A DNA stretch of 64,000 bases from Paenibacillus faecalis (lineage in GTDB: Bacteria > Bacillota > Bacilli > Paenibacillales > Paenibacillaceae). The stretch covers positions 987,745 through 1,051,744 of the forward strand of contig NZ_LT985747.1 of NCBI RefSeq assembly GCF_900289175.1, in the 5' to 3' direction. How positions within the stretch are numbered: position 1 is the stretch's first letter; each line of letters begins with the position of its first letter. Below are positions 43,506 to 51,765 of this stretch, piece after piece. The notes below the pieces were generated by a model. It ran no database searches, was not told the DNA's origin, and worked only from the letters and a program-made list of their open reading frames with translations. The translations under genes were made by a program, and so were the position numbers.

Positions 43506-44942
43506 TTAGCTTTTTAGCCGTTGTACAAGCTCGTCATAGCGCGGACTTTTCAGGAAATTGTCAATAGATATATGCTCCGCATCGGGATTTACCCCTTTCG
43601 CGCGATCCGTCAATGTCTGCTGGGTGATGACGATATCCGCATCCGACGGAATTTCGCTGACCGCCGCGTTAATGACCGTGATATTGACGCCTGCTTGCTG
43701 AAGCTTCCTGCGAAGGACCGAAGCTCCCATAGCGCTTGAGCCCATCCCGGCATCGCAGGCAAATACGATTTTGCTGACTTCCTGCTTCTGGATCGAAGCT
43801 GCAGCTTCGGCCGCAGGCGTGGTCTGACCACTGCTTCCGCCTGTTTTCATCTCTTTTATTTTGGCGGCCGCTTCCTCCAGATTAAGCTCCTCTTCGCCTT
43901 TCTTCCCTGTCTTCAGCAATAGTGCGGCAACCAGGAAGGACACGATGGTCGCGGACAGGACACCGGCAAGCACCGGAATGAGTCCGCCTTTCGGAGCCAT
44001 GGCAAAGTACGCGAAAATACTGCCCGGCGACGCCGGACCGACAAGGCCTGCGCCAAGAATCTGAAATGTGAACGTTCCGGCAACGCCGCCGGCGATCGCA
44101 GCAAGAATCAGCACCGGCTTCATCAAAATATACGGAAAATAGATTTCATGAATACCACCGAAGAAATGAATGACGACTGCTCCTGGAGCGGATGCTTTGG
44201 CCGTTCCCCGTCCCACAAGCCAATAAGCCAGCAGGATACCGAGGCCCGGGCCGGGATTCGTCTCCAGCATATACAACACGGATTGTCCCAGGCGTGCCGC
44301 TTCCTCAGTTGCAATCGGGCTCAGAATGCCATGATTGATCGCGTTATTCAGAAACAAAACCTTAGCAGGCTCTATAATGATGTTAACTAGCGGGAGCATG
44401 TTGGCATTGACCAGGAAATCTACACTCGCCGAAAGCGCTTTTGTAATCGCTTGCACAAGAGGGCCGATTCCTGCATAAGTGACCAGTGTCAATGCGCCAC
44501 CGATAATGCCAAGAGAGAAATTGTTGACCAGCATTTCGAAGCCGGATTTAACCTTGCCTTCCATCCGCTTATCGAACAACTGCAGTACCCATGCCGCCAG
44601 CGGTCCGACAATCATGGCCCCAAGGAACATCGGAATGTCTGAACCAACGATGACACCGATGGTTGCAACGGCACCGATCACTCCCCCTCGCTTGGCGTGA
44701 ACCATCTGCCCTCCGGTGTATCCGATCAGCAGAGGAAGCAGATACGTGATCATCGGGTCGACGAGTTCACCGAGTTTTTCATTTGGAAACCAGCCTGTCG
44801 GGATAAAGAGCGCCGTAATTAGTCCCCACGCGATAAACGCGCCGATATTCGGCATAACCATACCGCTAAGCAGACGGCCCAGCTGCTGCACTTTAACGCG
44901 AACGCCGCTAGCTGCTTTGTTGCTTGCTGCCTCGTTACTCAT
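43506..44942 (-). CDS. mtlA: Mannitol PTS EIICB component
   Basis: A 478-residue transporter: EIIC membrane domain (about 10-340, with GRLLSGMVMPNIGAFIAWGLITALFIPTGW and the substrate loop FFGGIHEIYFPYILMKP) followed by EIIB with the phospho-cysteine in KIVFACDAGMGSSAMGASVL (about 390). ATG 44942 is fixed by AGGAGG 6 bases upstream; the 46 codons before it are not coding. First gene of mtlA-mtlR-mtlF-mtlD. Confidence 0.95.
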   Translation of the reverse strand: MSNEAASNKAASGVRVKVQQLGRLLSGMVMPNIGAFIAWGLITALFIPTGWFPNEKLGELVDPMITYLLPLLIGYTGGQMVHAKRGGVIGAVATIGVIVGSDIPMFLGAMIVGPLAAWVLQLFDKRMEGKVKSGFEMLVNNFSLGIIGGALTLVTYAGIGPLVQAITKALSASVDFLVNANMLPLVNIIIEPAKVLFLNNAINHGILSPIATEEAARLGQSVLYMLETNPGPGLGILLAYWLVGRGTAKASAPGAVVIHFFGGIHEIYFPYILMKPVLILAAIAGGVAGTFTFQILGAGLVGPASPGSIFAYFAMAPKGGLIPVLAGVLSATIVSFLVAALLLKTGKKGEEELNLEEAAAKIKEMKTGGSSGQTTPAAEAAASIQKQEVSKIVFACDAGMGSSAMGASVLRRKLQQAGVNITVINAAVSEIPSDADIVITQQTLTDRAKGVNPDAEHISIDNFLKSPRYDELVQRLKS

Positions 44943-45227
44943 GATTAACCTCCTGTAATATTTATTCAGATCGGAGTTAGCCGAACTCCAGTATGGATAT
45001 CTCACATATTTATCGTATGTTATCCCGCACGAAGCCTCAACGAAATGAAAACGCAGTTTCGTCATCAATAATGTTGACAATTTTAAATATAATTCAGCCT
45101 ATAGCTGAGCACCGATTCCACAATTGCCCCTTACCCTTTGCCCTGAGGCGGGACATTGGTTTACAATAAATCTGTAGTCATCTTGGTGTAACCTATCACC
45201 GTACATAAATCACATGGAGGCGTACCT

Positions 45228-46229
45228 ATGCTTTTTATCGACAATCAGGGAATTCATGATCCCGCCATTAATTTGGCGATTGAGGAATATGCTTTGAAGC
45301 ATCTACCGATGGAAGACAGCTACCTTCTCTTTTACATCAACCGTCCGTCCATCATTATTGGCAAGCACCAAAATACGATAGAAGAAATCAATCAGGAATT
45401 TGTCCGTGACAACAACATCCAGGTCGTTCGTCGACTGTCCGGAGGCGGCGCAGTTTATCATGACCTCGGCAACCTGAATTTCAGCTTTATTACCAAAGAC
45501 GATGGACAATCATTCCATAATTTTCTCAAATTCACCCAGCCAGTTATTGACTTCCTGCAAAAAATGGGGGTCCCTGCTGAGCTGAGCGGCCGCAATGACC
45601 TGCAAGTTGGAGAGAAGAAAATTTCCGGAAATGCCCAATTCTCCACAAGAGGGCGCATGTTCAGCCACGGAACCCTCATGTTCGACCTGGATTTGAACAA
45701 TGTACAAGCCTCACTTCGTGCGAATCCAGAGAAATTCAAATCGAAGAGCACGAAGTCTGTTCGCAGCCGGGTAGCAAACATCAAAGAGCTGCTGGGTACA
45801 GATATGACAATTGAACAGTTCCGTTCGGAACTGCTGCGTTCAATTTTTGGCATGGAACCCGATCAGGTTCCGCAATATGTTCTGCAAGAGAAAGACTGGG
45901 AAAAGATCCATCAAATTTCCAAAGAGCGTTACCAGAACTGGGATTGGAACTATGGCTTATCTCCGGAAAGCAACGTAAAACATGCGAAAAAATTTCCGAT
46001 TGGCATTATCGATATTCGGATGGATATCAAGGACGGGCACATCAGAGAGATTAAAATATATGGCGATTTCTTCGGCGTAGGCGATGTAGCCGATATCGAG
46101 AACGCCCTTCGAGGCAAGCGTTACGAGGAAAAAACAGTAAGGGAAGCCCTCTCTTCTATTGACGTCAAGCATTATTTCGGAAATCTGGAGCTTGAAGATT
46201 TGATCGGCCTGATCTTCCTGGAAGAATAG
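45228..46229 (+). CDS. lplJ: Lipoate-protein ligase
   Basis: Activates free lipoate with ATP and attaches it to lipoyl domains of 2-oxoacid dehydrogenases and GcvH. The 333-residue protein shows the complete LplA core: RPSIIIGKHQNT, RRLSGGGAVYHDLGNLNFS (about 68-86) and the catalytic lysine in GEKKISGNAQ (about 130), plus the C-terminal accessory domain. ATGGAGGCGTACCT supplies the ribosome-binding site. Monocistronic. Confidence 0.95.
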   Translation: MLFIDNQGIHDPAINLAIEEYALKHLPMEDSYLLFYINRPSIIIGKHQNTIEEINQEFVRDNNIQVVRRLSGGGAVYHDLGNLNFSFITKDDGQSFHNFLKFTQPVIDFLQKMGVPAELSGRNDLQVGEKKISGNAQFSTRGRMFSHGTLMFDLDLNNVQASLRANPEKFKSKSTKSVRSRVANIKELLGTDMTIEQFRSELLRSIFGMEPDQVPQYVLQEKDWEKIHQISKERYQNWDWNYGLSPESNVKHAKKFPIGIIDIRMDIKDGHIREIKIYGDFFGVGDVADIENALRGKRYEEKTVREALSSIDVKHYFGNLELEDLIGLIFLEE

Positions 46230-46254
46230 TCTTATCTTCATGCGGCAGCACAAA

Positions 46255-46281
46255 AGAGGCCGTCCTCAAAGGACGGCCTCT
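46255..46281 (+). terminator. Terminator after lplJ
   Basis: AGAGGCCGTCCT pairs perfectly with AGGACGGCCTCT around CAA. It follows the lplJ stop by 26 bases and faces the convergent ydjM-like gene. Confidence 0.85.
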
Positions 46282-46396
46282 AATTCTGTTTATGTACCTG
46301 TTCTAACTGTAACGAGCACAAATAACGGGCAAAAGTGTTATTTTCACTGCCATTATTGTCGGATACTGTGCCTTTCTTTCTCCAGCCAGCTATGCT

Positions 46397-47110
46397 TTAG
46401 CGTGAAGCGATAAACGTGTACCAGAGTAAAACCAGTGTTAGCATAATGCACACATTCTCTACCAACGTTCCCCACTTGCTTCCGGTGCTCATCAGTTTTA
46501 ACCTCAATCTGAATTTCAACGGAGGCAGCGGTCGTATCCCCCGGTTCGTCAGCATATCAGCGACCAAATGAAGAGTGTAGGACATTCCACCTGCAATCCA
46601 CAAGCTTCTCTCCTCCATCGTTCCTTGTGCAGCAAAATAGAGCAGCATGGTCCAGCCAACCGCAGCATATACCGAATGTGTCAGCCCTCGATGGGACACC
46701 AGCGTAGAAATAATCAGCACACATCCGGCGATGGTATTCCACGGACTAAAGGCTTGTCCGAATTGAAGAAGCCCCAAACCGATCATAAACATGACAATAT
46801 GACGCAGCGTCCGTCCGGGCAGAAAGGACACAACGCCGATCAGGCCAGCCAAAAACAAATTCCACGGGGCATAATCCTGTCCGTAATAATAAACAAATAC
46901 CGCTCCTGCAATCAATGCCAACTGCATGACTCGAAGCACTCCGGCAGGAAGAACGGTCCTGACCAAAATGGAGTTCGGCTCATCGATGTCAGGCAGCAGC
47001 GAACTGACAGCAGCTACAGCCGCTGCAGGAAGTGTAACGGGAATTCCGGCCAGCCCCATAACCGACAATGTAACGCCCGTGCCAATCATTAAATGGGCTC
47101 TTCCCATCAT
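46397..47110 (-). CDS. ydjM: YdjM-like membrane-bound metal-dependent hydrolase (DUF457)
   Basis: A 237-residue membrane protein with five or six helices and the metal-ligand motifs of the family: LLPDIDEPNS (about 38-47), HRGLTHS (about 140) and HLVADMLTNRGIRPLPP (about 181-197). Its substrate is unknown. GAAAGGAAG precedes two adjacent ATG codons. The promoter carries a LexA box. E. coli ydjM, of the same family, is a known LexA-regulon gene, so this control appears shared across phyla. Confidence 0.87.
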   Translation of the reverse strand: MMGRAHLMIGTGVTLSVMGLAGIPVTLPAAAVAAVSSLLPDIDEPNSILVRTVLPAGVLRVMQLALIAGAVFVYYYGQDYAPWNLFLAGLIGVVSFLPGRTLRHIVMFMIGLGLLQFGQAFSPWNTIAGCVLIISTLVSHRGLTHSVYAAVGWTMLLYFAAQGTMEERSLWIAGGMSYTLHLVADMLTNRGIRPLPPLKFRLRLKLMSTGSKWGTLVENVCIMLTLVLLWYTFIASR

Positions 47111-47180
47111 AGTAAACTACTTCCTTTCATGCTCATGTTGTCTTGTTAGAGCCCGTTCGATTTAATCTTCCAGATATATG

Positions 47181-47194
47181 GGAATATATGTTCG
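47181..47194 (-). promoter_or_regulatory. LexA (SOS) box of the ydjM-like gene
   Basis: Minus strand CGAACATATATTCC matches the Bacillus LexA consensus CGAACRNRYGTTYC at 13 of 14 positions. It overlaps a promoter with TTGTTA (47211-47206), 17 bases, and TATATT (47188-47183), so bound LexA would block the -10. Confidence 0.78.
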
Positions 47195-47211
47195 GTATTT
47201 TAGTATAACAA
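47183..47211 (-). promoter_or_regulatory. Promoter of the ydjM-like gene
   Basis: TTGTTA and TATATT on the minus strand with a 17-base spacer, about 75 bases before the start codon and overlapping the LexA box. Confidence 0.65.
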
Positions 47212-47482
47212 AAACCTCTTTCGTTTGTCTACCATTTTCTCTCTTCGCTCAAAGTTCATGATCTGAACAAATACTTAGTAAAGACCTTCCCTTGCCGATA
47301 AATGTTATTGCGCTGTTTAATGGAGTTCTTTATGCTGAAGAAGCGTCAGGCAGAACAGGACATAGACCTGCCTTGCTTATGTATTACATGTTAGACTTGT
47401 CTATGCCGAAATTGAATTCTGCACGACTGGCGGTACAATAGAGTTAAATAGATAGAGATACAGTCAAAAAGGAGAGAAAACC

Positions 47483-48286
47483 ATGACCGATTACAAACTG
47501 ATCGCCATCGACATCGATGATACCCTCATCAATGACGATAAGGAAGTTACCCCTGGAGTTCAGCAAGCGTTGGAGCAAGCTATCGAACAGGGCGTCATCG
47601 TAACACTGGCGACCGGACGAGCCTATGCATCCGCACAAGCGATTGCCCGACAAACCGGACTTAATGTACCGATCATCACTTATCAAGGGGCTTTGATCAA
47701 AAACTTGATGGATGAGCAGGTTCTCTATGAGCGTTATGTTCCTGTTGATGCAGCCAAAAAGCTCTATGAGTATTGTGTTTTGCACAATCTACATCTGCAA
47801 ACCTATGTTGAGGACAAGCTGTATTCACGGGAAGAGAACCAGAAGCTGATTGATTACTGTGGACTGAACCGCACACCTTATTATATTGAGCCTGACTTTA
47901 TCAAAATGGTGGAGCAGCCTACACCAAAAATGCTTATTATCGACGACCCTGCTTATCTCGACGAGCTCATTCCAGTGTTCCAGGAAATGCTTGGCGATCA
48001 AATGCATATTACGAAATCCAAACCGCAATTTTTGGAGTTCATGCATAAAGAGGGTACGAAAGGCCATGCCCTGAAATTCCTTGCCAATCATTTCAACTGC
48101 GCTTTGGAACAGACGATTGCGATCGGTGATTCCTGGAATGATCATGAAATGCTTGAATGCGCTGGACTTGGCGTTGCTATGGGCAATGCGATCGAGCCGC
48201 TCAAGGAATTGGCTGATTATGTAACGCTCAGTAATAATGAAGATGGCGTGAAGCATGTTATCGAAAAGTTTGTGCTGAACACATAA
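47483..48286 (+). CDS. Cof-type HAD-superfamily phosphatase
   Basis: A 267-residue sugar-phosphate phosphatase of the Cof/YidA-YxeH group. Motif I is LIAIDIDDTLIND (nucleophile D10 region), motif II in TLATGRAYAS, a cap domain (about 85-185), motif III/IV in TKGHALKFLA and IAIGDSWNDHEMLE. Substrate range in this group is broad. AAAAGGAGAG precedes the ATG. Confidence 0.92.
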   Translation: MTDYKLIAIDIDDTLINDDKEVTPGVQQALEQAIEQGVIVTLATGRAYASAQAIARQTGLNVPIITYQGALIKNLMDEQVLYERYVPVDAAKKLYEYCVLHNLHLQTYVEDKLYSREENQKLIDYCGLNRTPYYIEPDFIKMVEQPTPKMLIIDDPAYLDELIPVFQEMLGDQMHITKSKPQFLEFMHKEGTKGHALKFLANHFNCALEQTIAIGDSWNDHEMLECAGLGVAMGNAIEPLKELADYVTLSNNEDGVKHVIEKFVLNT

Positions 48287-48303
48287 TAACTTTTTATATC
48301 AGT

Positions 48304-48350
48304 AAAAGGCCCGTACCTAAGGTTTGCATCCTTAAGGTTCGGGCCTTTTT
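48304..48350. terminator. Bidirectional terminator between the HAD gene and the TIR unit
   Basis: AAAAGGCCCG-T-ACCTAAGG pairs with CCTTAAGGT-T-CGGGCCTTTTT; T-runs on both strands. It ends both convergent units. Confidence 0.92.
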
Positions 48351-48363
48351 ATTAAGTTTATCT

Positions 48364-48594
48364 TTATGCAAATGAGGGCTTCTTGTCATCAACTGATCCG
48401 CTAATGACCTTCACATATTTCTTATCTGTACCTTCTACAGAAGGACCAATATAAATGCTTGATTGCTTCTGTCGTCTTGCTAGACGCTCTCGCGCTTTTA
48501 AAGACCCCTCAACAGGAATATTTCCGCGGACCACCCAATGACCGCTGGCGGACCCAAGATTTCCCGCGACTTTCTTCTTGCCATTCCTGCTCAT
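48364..48594 (-). CDS. Small basic protein coupled to the TIR gene (unknown function)
   Basis: A 76-residue protein, MSRNGKKKVAGNLGSASGHW at the start, then a basic helix SLKARERLARRQKQ and a C-terminal YVKVISGSVDD. Lysine and arginine are about a quarter of residues; no signal or membrane segment. Its ATG overlaps the TIR stop as ATGA and its ribosome-binding site GGAGGAG lies inside the last TIR codons, so both are made together. I do not recognise the family. It could be a partner, inhibitor or nucleic-acid-binding subunit of the TIR protein; this is speculation. Confidence 0.8.
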   Translation of the reverse strand: MSRNGKKKVAGNLGSASGHWVVRGNIPVEGSLKARERLARRQKQSSIYIGPSVEGTDKKYVKVISGSVDDKKPSFA

Positions 48595-49628
48595 ATGGAA
48601 TCTCCTCCAACTAAATGTCTGATGGTTCGGAGCAATTCACGATTATGCTCAACCACTTCTCCAAGCTCTTCATCAGATAGTATCTGATGTCCTGTAAAAT
48701 GAACCGATAATACATGATTTACACCTAAAGGATAGCAGAACACATACACCTGCGCAACTTCCTCTTCGTGATAAAATGCCCATTTACCGCTGTTATAGAC
48801 ATCTACAATATATATTTCTTGCTGGGTACCTGATTTAATGTCATTTGCGTCAAACGAAAAAAAACGTCCTCTCCCTACATTACCCCCGATTTGAGCAATT
48901 CCATCATTTCCGGACTTCGCCCAAAATGCAGCTCCGGTGACCCGAAAGTCGCCGCGTGCAGGCGGAAGCAATGAATTACGCACCGCTTCACTAAGCGCAT
49001 GAAATTTTTCGGAAAGATCCTTCACATGAATATTACGATTATATTCCCAGAAAAAATGGAGTACACTTTGCTTACGCTTTAGCTCCGTTTTCTTTGACTC
49101 TATGACTTCGGCCGGGGTTTCAAAAAACGACTCCGCCGCGATCGCATTAATAATATGACCGCATGCGACATCCACCGCTGACTTGTAATCCTGATCGTTT
49201 CTCAGCTCATATTCCAGCAAGGTAAGCCCCTGCAGGTCCGTTAGAAGATGATATTCTTTTATCGTAACATCTTTAATCAATTGATCATTCGGCTCCACCT
49301 GATCGGGAACGATGCAAAAGACTCTCTGCCTGCCCAACCTTCCCCAGAACAGCCCCATCTCAAACAAAGTGTTATCCCTTGTTACAAAAACTGGCTTGCC
49401 TCGGATGAGAGCCACATCATCAGGAGAAAATACAAATATCCCAAAATCACTTCGCTCCAACTGCCTCTCCAATGCCTCCATCGTATACGCATTCGTTTCA
49501 AAGGTGCCGCCATACCACGGTGTTACCTGAGCTGATCTCTTGATTTGTTCATGAATGGCGCGAGCATACTTGATGGCTTCTCGGGAGGAACCAATAAATA
49601 AATTCGGTTTTGGATTAGACATAGGCAC
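48591..49628 (-). CDS. TIR-domain protein (PF10137/Cap12-like) with a C-terminal sensor-like domain
   Basis: A 345-residue protein. Residues 8-130 match the nucleotide-binding TIR-like domain of CBASS Cap12 and Pycsar effectors: NLFIGSSREAIKYARAI, WYGGTFETNAYTMEALE, SDFGIFVFSPDD (60-71) and RDNTLFEMGLFWGRLGRQR (84-102). E90 is the likely NADase glutamate. After a helical linker (about 165-215), residues 215-345 look like a GAF-type fold (GKWAFYHEEEVAQVYVFCYP, VLSVHF, then a long helix); this is inference. No cyclase gene is adjacent. GTG 49628 is chosen: GGGGAG lies 9 bases upstream; ATG 49622 is the alternative. Followed by the coupled 76-residue gene. Confidence 0.82.
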   Translation of the reverse strand: MPMSNPKPNLFIGSSREAIKYARAIHEQIKRSAQVTPWYGGTFETNAYTMEALERQLERSDFGIFVFSPDDVALIRGKPVFVTRDNTLFEMGLFWGRLGRQRVFCIVPDQVEPNDQLIKDVTIKEYHLLTDLQGLTLLEYELRNDQDYKSAVDVACGHIINAIAAESFFETPAEVIESKKTELKRKQSVLHFFWEYNRNIHVKDLSEKFHALSEAVRNSLLPPARGDFRVTGAAFWAKSGNDGIAQIGGNVGRGRFFSFDANDIKSGTQQEIYIVDVYNSGKWAFYHEEEVAQVYVFCYPLGVNHVLSVHFTGHQILSDEELGEVVEHNRELLRTIRHLVGGDSI

Positions 49629-49670
49629 ATCATATACTCCCCTTGTTGTTCAATTTACTTTTATTCGACT

Positions 49671-49679
49671 ATTATAACA
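49671..49679 (-). promoter_or_regulatory. Extended -10 promoter of the TIR unit
   Basis: Minus strand TGTTATAAT is a consensus extended -10, 43-51 bases before the GTG start. The -35 is weak (TTCCCA at 18 bases), consistent with extended -10 use. Confidence 0.65.
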
Positions 49680-49705
49680 AAGTTAACTATTTTTTGGGAA
49701 TTATT

Positions 49706-49739
49706 TGTTTATTCATTATATGTAAACAATGAATAAACA
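49706..49739. repeat. 12-base inverted repeat between the TIR unit and the acetyltransferase gene
   Basis: TGTTTATTCATT and AATGAATAAACA are perfect complements separated by 10 bases. It lies just upstream of the TIR promoter and also before the divergent acetyltransferase gene. There is no T-run, so an operator is likelier than a terminator. Confidence 0.7.
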
Positions 49740-49860
49740 GACTGTGATAATAGCCATAGTTTTGTGTACTGAGATAACAAAAATGAAAAAGGAGTTACGG
49801 GCGGGTATGCAGAAATCTTATTTTATCTAAAATGAAAGCGGTTGGAGGATTTTTTCAATA

Positions 49861-50430
49861 ATGAAAAAAATACGATTGCAAGGCCAGCGCGTTGTTCTGA
49901 GAACGCGTGCGGTAGAAGATATGCCTGTGCTGTATGATCTTATCTATGGATGTGAGCAGCCGGAATGGAAAAAGTTTGACGCTCCTTACTTCCCACACGA
50001 ACACCTAACCTATGAACAGTTTTTAAAGCAGTGGGGTACCGATTTCACATCGGATAAGCTTCCGAATGACTTGCTCATTGAAGCAGACGATCAAATTGTC
50101 GGAACAGTCACTTATTATTGGGAATATAAACCGACACGCTGGCTGGAAGCAGGGATCGTCATCTATTCCCCTGATCATTGGAGCGGCGGATACGGAACAG
50201 ATGCCCTTTCTCTATGGGTCGATTTCTTGTTTGAACATCTGGAAATTGGCCGAGTCGGGATTACAACCTGGTCGGGGAACCCCCGAATGATGCGATGTGC
50301 CGAGAAAGTCGGTATGCAAATGGAAGGCCGAATGCGTAAATGCCGGTATTATAATGGTATATATTATGACTCCATTCGGATGGGGATGACACGGGAAGAA
50401 TGGGAAAGCAGAAAACAAACAACACTCTAA
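49861..50430 (+). CDS. GNAT-family N-acetyltransferase
   Basis: A 189-residue transferase of the RimJ/RimL-like group (Acetyltransf_3): VVLRTRAVEDMPVLYDLIYG at the start, acetyl-CoA loop WSGGYGTDALSLWVDFLF (about 108-125), and the ending NPRMMRCAEKVGMQMEGRMRKCRYYNGIYYDSIRMGM. Substrate unknown. TTGGAGGATTTTTTCAATA precedes the ATG. It runs divergently from the TIR unit across the 12-base inverted repeat. Confidence 0.88.
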   Translation: MKKIRLQGQRVVLRTRAVEDMPVLYDLIYGCEQPEWKKFDAPYFPHEHLTYEQFLKQWGTDFTSDKLPNDLLIEADDQIVGTVTYYWEYKPTRWLEAGIVIYSPDHWSGGYGTDALSLWVDFLFEHLEIGRVGITTWSGNPRMMRCAEKVGMQMEGRMRKCRYYNGIYYDSIRMGMTREEWESRKQTTL

Positions 50431-50621
50431 AAATAGCGAGTCGTTCAAAGAGTCATGAACTTATCGAAGGCAACGTCCACTTGGACAAAACGCAAAAAAA
50501 TGGCGGTACAGAAAAATTCCTGTATCGCCCTTGTCAGTCTCATCGGTACTACTTTCCAATACCGGGTACCACCTTATTCATACTTTGGAAAATCTCCTTA
50601 GGGCACGCATCCTCATCGCTC

Positions 50622-51740
50622 TTATATCCCCGCCAAAACCTGATACCAAATGCCGCGCTTGGAATAAAGTGTTTCACGTACATGCTCCCACCCACCAAGA
50701 TATTCAATATCAAAAAGTCCAGGAGGCTGCGGAAATTGCTGCCCGCCTTCACGGTATACCGATTCCTCTACTGGCCTAAAGCCGTATTTCATAAATACAC
50801 GCTGCGCTTCAGGCGACTGCAAATACGAGACAAATGCTTCCGCCACATCAAGGGTTCCATGTTCTTCTGCATAACGGTGGACAACAGTAGCTGGATTCTC
50901 GATCAGCATCGTGTATTCCGGAATCACAATCTCATACTTTACCCCTTGCGCAATGCGTGCAAGCAGCTCATTTTCATAGGTAACGATCACATCGCCTACA
51001 CCATACTCAAACGCAGCCATGGAGGCGCGGCCGCTCTTGTCGAGCGACTCTACGTTACGATGGACTTGCTCCAAAAAAGCTTTTGCCGCAGCGGGGTCCT
51101 TATGTCCCTGTTCTTCGGAACGTTTCAGGCCTGCCCCATAGATCGCATTGATATCCCACTGAGCACCGCCGGATGTTTTCGGGTTCGGATACAACACTTT
51201 TACACCAGGCTTGGCTAGATCATCGAAATCCTTTATATTTTTCGGGTTTCCCTCCCGAGTACCCAGAACTACAATCGAACGGGTGACCATCCCGCTGTAG
51301 GGTTGATTCTTCCAGTCCTTTTTCACAAGACCTGACTTCACCAGCTTATCCACATCTCCTTCCAGTGCCAGCAAAGTAACGTCTGCTTCAAAGCCGCCTG
51401 CAATCGAGCGGGCCTGAGTACCAGACGCCTCATAGGACTCCTGAAAGTTAATTTTTTCGCCATTCTCCTCAAGCCACTTTTTTCCGAAAGCCGGTACAAT
51501 TTCAGACATCGCATCCCGTGCTACACTGTAAGCGCCAATGACCAGCGTCCGCTCTCCGGATTTAGCAGCTGCCTTGCCCTGCTCTGCATCGCCCGCACAT
51601 CCAGTCAGCAGTGCGATCAACAGCATAAACAGCATCCCCGTTCCAATACGATAAGAATAAACAGCTCCAGCAGCCTTTGGATTAGGCGGGAATGTTTGTC
51701 TAAAAATCTTCAACATCCGATATCGATACTGCGTCTTCAC
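50622..51740 (-). CDS. sbp: Sulfate/thiosulfate-binding lipoprotein
   Basis: A 372-residue periplasmic-type binding protein of the sulfate family. A long N-region precedes the lipobox LLTGC (about residue 48). The mature part has TLVIGAYSVARDAMSEIVPAF, YEASGTQARSI, PYSGMVTRSIVVLGTREGNPKNI and VLYPNPKTSGGAQWDINAIYG, all typical of Sbp/CysP. GTG 51740 follows GGAGG at 7 bases; ATG 51716 would give a more usual signal peptide. It is last in cysT-cysW-cysA-sbp, which is unusual because sbp often comes first. Confidence 0.93.
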   Translation of the reverse strand: MKTQYRYRMLKIFRQTFPPNPKAAGAVYSYRIGTGMLFMLLIALLTGCAGDAEQGKAAAKSGERTLVIGAYSVARDAMSEIVPAFGKKWLEENGEKINFQESYEASGTQARSIAGGFEADVTLLALEGDVDKLVKSGLVKKDWKNQPYSGMVTRSIVVLGTREGNPKNIKDFDDLAKPGVKVLYPNPKTSGGAQWDINAIYGAGLKRSEEQGHKDPAAAKAFLEQVHRNVESLDKSGRASMAAFEYGVGDVIVTYENELLARIAQGVKYEIVIPEYTMLIENPATVVHRYAEEHGTLDVAEAFVSYLQSPEAQRVFMKYGFRPVEESVYREGGQQFPQPPGLFDIEYLGGWEHVRETLYSKRGIWYQVLAGI

Positions 51741-51765
51741 CTTCCCACCTCCACCCGTATTTTTT

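Larger units (their letters stand above)
47111..47482. other. Divergent intergenic region between ydjM-like and HAD genes
   Basis: 370 bases holding the ydjM-like promoter and LexA box at its left end. No gene is evident in the rest; the HAD gene has AAAAGGAGAG just before its start. Confidence 0.55.

Noticed and set aside
45035..45055. TGAAAACGCAGTTT upstream of mtlA as a cre site
   Set aside because: Only the left half fits the CcpA consensus; too weak to call without a motif scan.
50400..51218. 272-codon plus-strand frame
   Set aside because: Entirely antisense to sbp; no ribosome-binding site and no recognisable domain.
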